From contig JAZNRE010000037.1 of NCBI GenBank assembly GCA_045590535.1, positions 1-26,439 on the forward strand: a DNA stretch of 26,439 bases, written 5' to 3'. This document shows positions 15,855 to 21,399 of the stretch, one piece after another. The notes under the pieces are model-generated. The model was not told the origin of the DNA, searched no databases, and was given only the letters and a program-made list of their open reading frames with translations. The stretch is from UMGS755 sp045590535. Its GTDB lineage: Bacteria; Bacillota; Clostridia; UBA1381; UBA9506. Position 1 is the first letter of the stretch. Every line of letters starts with the position of its first letter. The position numbers were made by a program, and so were the translations under genes.

Positions 15855-16739
15855 TTATTCGTTAAAGTTTTTTAATATGGTTTGTCGCGAGCACCAGGAA
15901 AAAGCATAGTTTTTATACGCCTTTTTAAATTCCCGATTGCTCATCTTTTCTAAAGTGTTTTTATCCAGTTTTGTGATAAGTCCGTGACAAAAATCCTCAA
16001 TCGTCGTGTTTGGGACATTTGCATTATGCGGACAAACTTTTTGGCACACATCGCATCCATACACGCTGTTTTGACTGTGCACTGCCTTTTTTTGCGACTC
16101 TGTAAGTTCTTTTTTTTGCGTTAAATAGGATATGCACCTTTCGCAGTCAAATCCAAAATTTTCTTTAAGTGCTCCACCCGGGCAGGCGTTTAGGCAGGCA
16201 CCACAGTTTTTACAAGTTGTGGTTAACGGCACATCCGGTTCCAGCGGAATATTCAAGAGCAAAGAACCGATGAAAAACCAGGAACCAAGCGTTGGATGAA
16301 TGAGCAATTGATTTTTTCCAAAAAAACCAAGTCCTGCCTGGTATGCAAGCCAGCGGTCCACCATGGGTGATGTATCACAAAGGGGCAAGCACAAGGCATT
16401 TGGCTCTTTTTCTTGAATAAAAGTCGCCAGTTTTTCCAAATACACCTTTGCCACCCGGTGATAATCACTAACCATGGCATAGCGTGACAAATTGTCCGGC
16501 TCTTTCTCTTCTATGTAATATGGAAACAAACAGACAAAGACGCTTTGCGCATTTGGCATTAACTTTGAGGGGTCAATCCGATGGCGAATGTCTTCTGCCT
16601 CAAAGCTGCAAAGGGAAAAGGATGCCCGCCTTTTTTCAAGCTGTTCTTTTAATTGTGAATCAACCGTTGCCTTGCAAACACCTGTGGCCAAAAGACCCAA
16701 AGAGGTGGCATAACTTTTTAATTCTTGTGTGGAAAGCAT
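15855..16739 (-). CDS. queG: Epoxyqueuosine reductase QueG
   Basis: QueG performs the last step of queuosine synthesis in tRNA: cobalamin-dependent reduction of epoxyqueuosine at the wobble position. The 294-residue protein carries two 4Fe-4S sites, C176-x2-C179-x2-C182-x3-C186 and C229-x2-C232-x3-C236, with C199/C202 between them. The substrate- and cobalamin-site stretch D122-TSPMVDRWLAYQAGLGFFGKN is also present. It is shorter than E. coli QueG (about 380) because the C-terminal HEAT-like repeats are missing, common in Clostridia. It is the first gene of the long minus-strand operon. An AGGGAG site precedes the ATG, immediately after a strong hairpin. Confidence 0.92.
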   Translation of the reverse strand: MLSTQELKSYATSLGLLATGVCKATVDSQLKEQLEKRRASFSLCSFEAEDIRHRIDPSKLMPNAQSVFVCLFPYYIEEKEPDNLSRYAMVSDYHRVAKVYLEKLATFIQEKEPNALCLPLCDTSPMVDRWLAYQAGLGFFGKNQLLIHPTLGSWFFIGSLLLNIPLEPDVPLTTTCKNCGACLNACPGGALKENFGFDCERCISYLTQKKELTESQKKAVHSQNSVYGCDVCQKVCPHNANVPNTTIEDFCHGLITKLDKNTLEKMSNREFKKAYKNYAFSWCSRQTILKNFNE

Positions 16740-16753
16740 GACATTCTCCCTGC

Positions 16754-16789
16754 AAACAAGGCCTGCCGTTTATGTGGCAGGCCTTGTTT
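16754..16789 (-). terminator. Strong hairpin between ireB and queG (probable terminator)
   Basis: AAACAAGGCCTGCC (16754-16767) and GGCAGGCCTTGTTT (16776-16789) form a perfect 14-bp stem with an 8-nt loop. On the minus strand the T run after it is short (TTGTTTGC), and the queG ribosome site starts only a few bases downstream. It may end ireB transcription, partly or fully, or act as a queG leader structure. Confidence 0.65.
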
Positions 16790-16800
16790 CATCATTTGTT

Positions 16801-17055
16801 TTACCGATTTTGTTCAATATAATTTTTCACCAAAGCTTCTAACAGTTCGTCTCGTTCTATTTTGCGAATCAGCGCCCGTGCATTGTTGTGGCTGGTGATG
16901 TAGGTCGGGTCGCCGGACATAATATATCCCACCATTTGGCTAACGGGGTGATATCCTTTTTCTTTTAAGGCTTCATAAACCGCTGTGATAACAGAACGGA
17001 TGTAGCCCTCCCTATCCATGCCAAACTGATATTTCTGTGTTTCATTGATATCCAT
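16801..17055 (-). CDS. ireB: IreB family regulatory phosphoprotein (UPF0297)
   Basis: IreB is a small cytosolic protein phosphorylated by the PASTA kinase IreK in Enterococcus faecalis, where it negatively affects cephalosporin resistance. The 84-residue product contains the family core YEALKEKGYHPVSQMVGYIM, followed by SGDPTYITSHNNARALIRKIERDE, which is close to diagnostic (residues ~26-68). I choose the ATG at 17055, since AAAGGCGG lies 8 nt upstream; a GTG 9 nt further up (17064) overlaps that site. In many Firmicutes ireB precedes ruvX and a UPF0473 gene, but here it stands alone with its own promoter. Confidence 0.92.
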   Translation of the reverse strand: MDINETQKYQFGMDREGYIRSVITAVYEALKEKGYHPVSQMVGYIMSGDPTYITSHNNARALIRKIERDELLEALVKNYIEQNR

Positions 17056-17102
17056 TGTTTGCACCGCCTTTCCATGTATAACCCTTGTCGGTATTCCCTT
17101 TT

Positions 17103-17131
17103 ATTATACAACATCTTTCATCAGGATGCAA
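17103..17131 (-). promoter_or_regulatory. Sigma-A promoter of ireB
   Basis: On the minus strand, TTGCAT (17126-17131) and TATAAT (17103-17108) are separated by 17 bp, about 48 bp upstream of the ireB ATG and in the gap after cobU. Confidence 0.75.
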
Positions 17132-17147
17132 GTTTTTTCCGCTATTA

Positions 17148-17708
17148 TTACTTAATTTTCACCGGCAAACCGGCAACCATCATGTAAACTTCGTCGGCCT
17201 GTGCTGCAATTTTTGTGTTAACCCGACAGGTGATGTCACGCCGGATTTTATTAAAACGGTCTGTGGGACGGCTGCCCATGCCCATTTCGTTTGAGAGCAT
17301 CACAACCGGCGCCGGAGCCTCTTGAGCCGTTTTGACCACCTTGCGAACAGTTTGCAAAATTGACTTTTCAATTTCTAAAACAACAGACATGGGAATGGAT
17401 TCCCAAACGGCTTCATAGTCACCCAAAAGTTGCGTGACCAAAACAGAAATACGGTCAAGCACAATGCCGTCATAGGCGGCTCCAAACTCTTCAATGTGCT
17501 CGGCAATGCCGTCATAGGCCTCTAATGTGTCCCATCCGGCAGGGCGCATGGCTTTGCGGTATTCAATGCGACTTTTCACCTCTTCATTGTCTTCAGGGAC
17601 AAGGGTTGCAATGTATAAAATGCTGTCACCAAAGGTTTCGGCCAGTGCCTGTGCATAGTCACTCTTGCCACTTCTCTTACCGCCAATAACTAAAATCAGT
17701 TTTCCCAT
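17148..17708 (-). CDS. cobU: CobU-like adenosylcobinamide kinase/guanylyltransferase homologue lacking the catalytic His
   Basis: CobU phosphorylates adenosylcobinamide and then attaches GMP to it, late steps of cobalamin nucleotide-loop assembly or salvage. The 186-residue product aligns along its length with CobU: P-loop GGKRSGKS (residues 9-16), LYIAT (31-35), RP-x2-W (55-59), SNEMGMGSRPTDRF, RVN and the C-terminal ADEVYMMVAGLPVKIK. In Salmonella CobU the GMP-carrying histidine H46 lies in RIQHHKDGRP; here the segment is RIEYRKAMRP, so the expected His is Arg51. Guanylyltransferase activity is therefore doubtful, and the protein may only bind or phosphorylate its substrate. No other cobalamin gene is nearby. 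ATG with GGAGGG upstream. Confidence 0.85.
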   Translation of the reverse strand: MGKLILVIGGKRSGKSDYAQALAETFGDSILYIATLVPEDNEEVKSRIEYRKAMRPAGWDTLEAYDGIAEHIEEFGAAYDGIVLDRISVLVTQLLGDYEAVWESIPMSVVLEIEKSILQTVRKVVKTAQEAPAPVVMLSNEMGMGSRPTDRFNKIRRDITCRVNTKIAAQADEVYMMVAGLPVKIK

Positions 17709-17820
17709 ACCTATTCCCTCCTGTTCTGAATGTTGATGTTTTATGTGATTTTATAAAACTTAAATTCAGCCGTCGATTGAAACAAAGCGAGAAAAAAAGA
17801 TACTGTCCTAATCTATTTTT

Positions 17821-17849
17821 ATTTTACCATATTCCCCTGTCTTGCGCAA
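17821..17849 (-). promoter_or_regulatory. Promoter of the cobU-like gene
   Basis: On the minus strand, TTGCGC (17844-17849), 17 bp, TAAAAT (17821-17826) with TGG just before the -10 (extended -10). It lies about 115 bp upstream of the ATG, leaving a fairly long leader in which I recognise no riboswitch. Confidence 0.6.
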
Positions 17850-17908
17850 TATATAAAATAACCAAAATTTTTATGGAATAATCATAAAAAACACCATGAC
17901 GCAGCCAG

Positions 17909-18250
17909 CTATACCGCCTCTGAAATTGCCATTTCACCCGTAAAATCAGCAATGCCAAGTAAATCTTCTAAAATATCTTTCATTGAAATGGGCGTCACTG
18001 TGTTTCGTGCCATCAGTTCCAAAACCTCCATAGCCTCTTCTGCCGTTTGAAACAAGTCAAATATTTTTCTGTATTCAGCATAAGCAGTTCCGTCTGCTCG
18101 TCTGGCTCGTTTATAAATCTCCACGCCAAACCGATTTATGCATTTCGATTCAATGCAAACCTCCTTTTCCAAAAGGTAGTAATCTAAAGAGAATCCCTCA
18201 TATTCCCCCTCGACACTGTCAACATTAACCGTTTTAATTAAGTACCTCAT
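17909..18250 (-). CDS. DUF6514-like protein of unknown function
   Basis: This 113-residue soluble protein has no signal peptide. It resembles the DUF6514 family of Clostridia: an N-terminal beta-strand segment (MRYLIKTVNVDSVEGEY), a middle region with KIFDLFQTAEEAMEVLELMARN, and the typical end NTVTPISMKDILEDLL. No function is established. I choose ATG 18250 since GGAGGAAAGGA precedes it; the upstream in-frame ATGs at 18271 (overlapping this site) and 18301 seem less likely. It is a single gene with its own promoter. Confidence 0.68.
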   Translation of the reverse strand: MRYLIKTVNVDSVEGEYEGFSLDYYLLEKEVCIESKCINRFGVEIYKRARRADGTAYAEYRKIFDLFQTAEEAMEVLELMARNTVTPISMKDILEDLLGIADFTGEMAISEAV

Positions 18251-18306
18251 TTTCTTTGTCCTTTCCTCCATATTTAGTTGTTTTCTTTTTGTCAAATACA
18301 TTATAT

Positions 18307-18334
18307 AGTATATAAACTCGTATGGCTATATCAA
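18307..18334 (-). promoter_or_regulatory. Likely promoter of the DUF6514-like gene
   Basis: On the minus strand, TTGATA (18329-18334), 16 bp, TATACT (18307-18312), about 57 bp before the chosen ATG. The -10 is embedded in a symmetric TTATATAGTATATAA stretch, so its exact position is uncertain. Confidence 0.45.
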
Positions 18335-18524
18335 AAATTCGCAGGCTTCTACAGAAACACAATCTTTTCGTTATGAAACGCCAAGACCTGACTTATTTAG
18401 ACACTGTAAGCCTTTTAAACGGACAAAAAGTGTGACAAAATTACTTTTTTCCCATTTTTTTCTTTTCTTCTACGCCAATATTCTGTAAAAATATAAAACG
18501 CCTTACAAAAGGCACAGAAAAAAC

Positions 18525-18553
18525 TTGCAAAACGCAGCGACTCGTATTATAAT
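18525..18553 (+). promoter_or_regulatory. Promoter of the cysteine synthase family gene
   Basis: TTGCAA (18525-18530), 17 bp, TATAAT (18548-18553). The expected transcription start is near 18560, giving a leader of about 100 nt before the ATG at 18660. Confidence 0.8.
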
Positions 18554-18659
18554 AAAAAGGAGATATTTTGAAAATCGTGCATATAGTATTGATATCGAAA
18601 TCTTTTTTCTCAAAAGATGTGTCTTTAGAGAAAATTATGATAAAAAGGAATGACAAATT

Positions 18660-19670
18660 ATGACCCTGGAACATGTCCAACTGTTAAATCGAATCAGACC
18701 CTTAATTGGCAACACGCCACTGCTGGAAATTGGTTATACCTATGAGGGAAAATGCCGTCGCATTTTTGCAAAGGCAGAATATTATAATGTAACCGGCAGC
18801 ATTAAAGACCGTGTGGCGTTATATATTTTAGAAAAAGCCTATGAAAAAGGCCTGATTAAACCCGGGGACACTATTGCAGAGGCCACCAGCGGCAACACCG
18901 GCATCTCCTTTTCTGCGCTGGGTCGCTATTTGGGTCACCCGGTTAAAATCTACATGCCCGATTGGATGAGCCGAGAGCGTATTGCTCTCATGGAAAGCTT
19001 TGGCGCAACGGTCCGCCTGGTTTCTGCTGAAGAAGGCGGTTTTTTGGGTTCCATTCAAATGACTGAGGACTTGGCAAAAGAGGGTAATATTTTTCTGCCC
19101 TGTCAGTTTTCAAACGAGGACAACACCATGGCACACATTGAAAGCACCGGCACAGAAATTGTGAATCAGTTAAAAAGCCTGGGGCTCACTGCCGATGGCG
19201 TGGTGGCCGGTGTCGGCACAGGTGGCACCATTATGGGCATTGCCCGGCGTCTTAGAATGGAAAACGATAATTGCAAGGCCTTCCCTTTAGAGCCCTCCAA
19301 TTCACCAACCCTTTCAACCGGCTACAAAGTGGGCAAACATCGGATTTATGGCATTTCTGATGAATTTATCCCCGACATTTTAAAACTGCCTGAAATGAAT
19401 GAAATCGTATCCGTTGATGATGGTGACGCCATTAAAATGGCACGGCTGTTATCCGAAACCTTGGGCATCGGTGTGGGTGTTTCCGGTGGTGCCAATTTCC
19501 TGGGGGCTATTAAAGCTCAGGATATGTTAGGCGATGACGCGGTTATTGTTACCGTTTTTGCCGACGACAACAAAAAGTACTTATCCACCGATTATGCCAA
19601 AGCCCAAGCGCCCACCCCCGACTCTATGGCCGATAAAGTGACGCTCAATGGGTTAAATGTGATTCGATAA
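18660..19670 (+). CDS. PLP-dependent cysteine synthase family protein
   Basis: This protein belongs to the fold-type II PLP enzymes (cysteine synthase / cystathionine beta-synthase group), which make cysteine from O-acetylserine and sulfide or use related beta-replacement chemistry. The 336-residue protein has the PLP lysine K49 in TGSIKDR (45-51), the substrate loop TSGNTG (76-81), the phosphate-binding GVGTGGTIMG, and GISDEFIPDIL in the position of the CysK GIG.GFIP stretch. The ATG has AAGGA about 10 nt upstream. No serine acetyltransferase (cysE) is adjacent, so exact substrate choice (CysK, CysM-like or CBS-like) is open. It forms a single-gene transcript with promoter and terminator. 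Confidence 0.87.
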   Translation: MTLEHVQLLNRIRPLIGNTPLLEIGYTYEGKCRRIFAKAEYYNVTGSIKDRVALYILEKAYEKGLIKPGDTIAEATSGNTGISFSALGRYLGHPVKIYMPDWMSRERIALMESFGATVRLVSAEEGGFLGSIQMTEDLAKEGNIFLPCQFSNEDNTMAHIESTGTEIVNQLKSLGLTADGVVAGVGTGGTIMGIARRLRMENDNCKAFPLEPSNSPTLSTGYKVGKHRIYGISDEFIPDILKLPEMNEIVSVDDGDAIKMARLLSETLGIGVGVSGGANFLGAIKAQDMLGDDAVIVTVFADDNKKYLSTDYAKAQAPTPDSMADKVTLNGLNVIR

Positions 19671-19690
19671 AAATTCTTACAAAATAATTG

Positions 19691-19722
19691 ACCGCTGATT
19701 TGTTCAAAATCAGCGGTTTTTT
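19691..19722 (+). terminator. Terminator of the cysteine synthase family gene
   Basis: ACCGCTGATTT (19691-19701) and AAATCAGCGGT (19707-19717) with a 5-nt loop, followed by a run of six T residues; 20 bp after the stop. Confidence 0.92.
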
Positions 19723-19757
19723 GTATTCTATCATGCTCTTTCATAAAGGAAAAACAC

Positions 19758-19786
19758 TTGACAGCTTTAACATTTTATTGTATAAT
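19758..19786 (+). promoter_or_regulatory. Perfect consensus promoter of tRNA-Leu
   Basis: TTGACA (19758-19763), exactly 17 bp, TATAAT (19781-19786). The tRNA begins 19 bp after the -10. This is a full-consensus sigma-A promoter, as expected for a highly expressed stable RNA. Confidence 0.95.
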
Positions 19787-19804
19787 GAACAGGCTGGTTT
19801 ATTT

Positions 19805-19887
19805 GCGCCCGTGGCGGAATTGGCAGACGCACCAGATTTAGGTTCTGGCGGGAGACCGTGGGAGTTCAAGTCTCTTCGGGCGCACCA
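19805..19887 (+). tRNA. tRNA-Leu (anticodon UAG), CCA encoded
   Basis: The 83-nt RNA folds as a class II tRNA. The acceptor stem is GCGCCCG (19805-19811) with CGGGCGC (19877-19883), followed by discriminator A and an encoded CCA end. The anticodon stem is CCAGA/TCTGG (19832-19836, 19844-19848) with loop TTTAGGT and anticodon TAG at 19839-19841. A variable arm CGG-GAGA-CCG precedes the T arm with loop TTCAAGT. The long variable arm and anticodon identify leucine (CUN codons). Confidence 0.97.
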
Positions 19888-19911
19888 CACCGCATCAACT
19901 TTTGCTGCACG

Positions 19912-19944
19912 AAAATGGCTGCTTTATAAGCGGTCATTTTTTAT
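19912..19944 (+). terminator. Terminator of tRNA-Leu
   Basis: AAAATGGCTGCTT (19912-19924) pairs with AAGCGGTCATTTT (19928-19940), including two G-T wobbles, followed by TTATTT; 25 bp after the tRNA end. Confidence 0.8.
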
Positions 19945-19951
19945 TTACAAT

Positions 19952-19987
19952 AAAACCTCCGACTTTTTGTAAAAAGTCGGAGGTTTT
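19952..19987. terminator. Bidirectional terminator at the end of the BlaI-controlled operon
   Basis: AAAACCTCCGACTTTTT (19952-19968) and AAAAAGTCGGAGGTTTT (19971-19987) form a very strong perfect stem. T runs lie on both sides, so it closes the minus-strand operon and backs up the tRNA terminator. Confidence 0.9.
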
Positions 19988-19993
19988 TGTTTA

Positions 19994-20152
19994 TTAACCT
20001 ATTTTATATCCTTTCGAAACAAGCTCAATAATTGTTTTCATACCACTTTCTCTATCCTCAAAGAATGTCTGTTTTGCATTAGGATTTTCTTTAATGTTGA
20101 TTATCTTATTTCGTTCGTCTATCCATACAGACCAAGTTGTATTATTTTGCAT
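19994..20152 (-). CDS. Small hypothetical protein, 52 residues
   Basis: A complete reading frame from ATG (20152) to TAA (19994) encodes 52 residues beginning MQNNTTWSVWIDERNKIINI and ending ELVSKGYKIG. AAGGA is 7 nt upstream of the ATG and overlaps the stop of the SLH-protein gene (10-bp gap), so it looks like the last cistron of the operon; the terminator begins 7 bp after its stop. It has no signal peptide or membrane helix and is charged, with a predicted beta segment followed by a helix. I do not recognise a family. Good ribosome site and tight packing make it likely to be real. Confidence 0.65.
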   Translation of the reverse strand: MQNNTTWSVWIDERNKIINIKENPNAKQTFFEDRESGMKTIIELVSKGYKIG

Positions 20153-20162
20153 TTATTATTCC

Positions 20163-21380
20163 TTACTTTATCACTATGATATTTCCTTCAAAGTTCATTT
20201 CTGTTTTATATCCAAGTTCTTTTGCTACAGCATCTAACGGAACATACAAAAAATCTCCCACGAATCTTGCACAAATTTCAAGTGGCACCCAATACCCTTC
20301 TGCCTGATTTTTTCTCATACCAATTATATTGGGTATAATTTCAAGGATGGTATTGCCTTTCGAGATTGTAGCAACATAGGTATCTTTGTTAAATTGCACA
20401 TCACATCCTGCCCATTTAAAAACATCGTAAGGCACAAGTATCTTTGAATTAAAAATCGCATATTGTGTTTCATAACTTTCATCCTGAATCACAAATTTTA
20501 CCGGCACAACGGGCATTGTATTCACAAGATCGTATGCATGTCTGTCATCATATATGGCAGGACACTCATATTCAATGCCTTCTGCTGTTTTTTCCACGCC
20601 GGAGGAATATATGATATCAGGATATAACTCAAATGATTTTTCTGTATCACCTTCTTTGTAAGGATACTGAGATGCAAATGCCTGAGCAAGCCTATCAATG
20701 TTTGTTAAGGATGTATCCCATGTCATGCCCCTTGTTCCTCTTATTGATAAAAAAGGATTGCCGTTCTTGCCATCTAAAATGATATATGTAACACCATCAT
20801 GATCACCGTCACCTTCACTTTTTTCCACCATAATAGGAATGTCAAGAGCATTCGAAATCATAATAGCCACATCGTTGCGAATGGCAGGTGTTTTAGTTTT
20901 AAGATTTAGGTTATTGGTAATGCCAATTCTGGATGCAGTAGCCGTATATCCAGCAGGATATCCGCCCTTCATTTCTGCCATTTCGCCGTACCCTAACAGG
21001 CATACAACCATTTTTACAATTTCTTCATTGGTAATGTTATTTTCGGGATTGAAATTACCATTTTCATCACCACTTATAATGCCTCTATCCTTGGTTGCAC
21101 TTATATATTGATAAGCCCAATGTCCGCCTTCAACATCATTAAATAAGTTTTCTTCATTTTCTGCAGATTGCTCAATATTTCCGGCAACACAAATCATTTT
21201 TGCCGCTTCTGCTCTTGTAATATTGTCTTCTAATCTTAAATCTCCGTTTTCATCGCCTGTCATAACTCCGAGGTTATATAAGTCCTCTTTTTGAATATCG
21301 CTAAGTTCAACAGAATCAGCAAATGCGGTAACAGACAACAATTGTATCATCACTAAAATTGCACATAATATTTTCTTCAT
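20163..21380 (-). CDS. Exported SLH-domain protein with copper-amine-oxidase-like C-terminal domain
   Basis: The 405-residue protein begins with a signal peptide (KK then a hydrophobic core, likely cleaved after AFA, residue 21). Three S-layer-homology repeats follow at about residues 26-69, 79-132 and 138-184, marked by NITRAEAAKMI and NITNEEIVKMV. SLH repeats usually bind pyruvylated wall polymers. The middle part (185-300) is not recognised. The C-terminal region (306-405) resembles the copper amine oxidase N-terminal-like domain seen in many clostridial surface proteins (V316-PYDVF; VPLDAVAKELGY near 380-391), which does not imply oxidase activity. ATG with AGAGGTG upstream; 19 bp after the M56/LCP gene, so co-transcribed with it. 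Confidence 0.83.
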   Translation of the reverse strand: MKKILCAILVMIQLLSVTAFADSVELSDIQKEDLYNLGVMTGDENGDLRLEDNITRAEAAKMICVAGNIEQSAENEENLFNDVEGGHWAYQYISATKDRGIISGDENGNFNPENNITNEEIVKMVVCLLGYGEMAEMKGGYPAGYTATASRIGITNNLNLKTKTPAIRNDVAIMISNALDIPIMVEKSEGDGDHDGVTYIILDGKNGNPFLSIRGTRGMTWDTSLTNIDRLAQAFASQYPYKEGDTEKSFELYPDIIYSSGVEKTAEGIEYECPAIYDDRHAYDLVNTMPVVPVKFVIQDESYETQYAIFNSKILVPYDVFKWAGCDVQFNKDTYVATISKGNTILEIIPNIIGMRKNQAEGYWVPLEICARFVGDFLYVPLDAVAKELGYKTEMNFEGNIIVIK

Positions 21381-21399
21381 AATCTAACACCTCTTTTTC

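Larger units (their letters stand above)
18251..18659. other. Divergent intergenic region between the DUF6514-like gene and the cysteine synthase gene
   Basis: This region of about 400 bp holds the DUF6514 promoter at its left and the cysteine synthase promoter at 18525-18553. Between them are a weak AAAAAGT/ACTTTTT inverted repeat (18425-18449) and a small GCCTT-ACAA-AAGGC hairpin (18500-18513). I see no convincing gene in the middle; a 20-codon ATG frame at 18373 has no ribosome site. Confidence 0.7.

Noticed and set aside
17709..17820. Cobalamin riboswitch in the leader of the cobU-like gene
   Set aside because: The leader is only about 115 nt, A+T rich, and I see no B12-box-like sequence or the required multi-helix fold.
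18373..18435. Plus-strand 20-codon ATG frame in the 18251-18659 intergenic region
   Set aside because: No ribosome site and no supporting context; it is expected by chance.
18441..18680. Minus-strand 79-codon open frame upstream of the cysteine synthase gene
   Set aside because: It overlaps the start of the gene and its promoter on the other strand, has a low-complexity Phe/Lys/Ile-rich product, and no ribosome site.
19688..19972. Plus-strand 94-codon open frame running across the tRNA-Leu gene
   Set aside because: It covers the terminator, promoter and whole tRNA; the frame is an artefact of those sequences.
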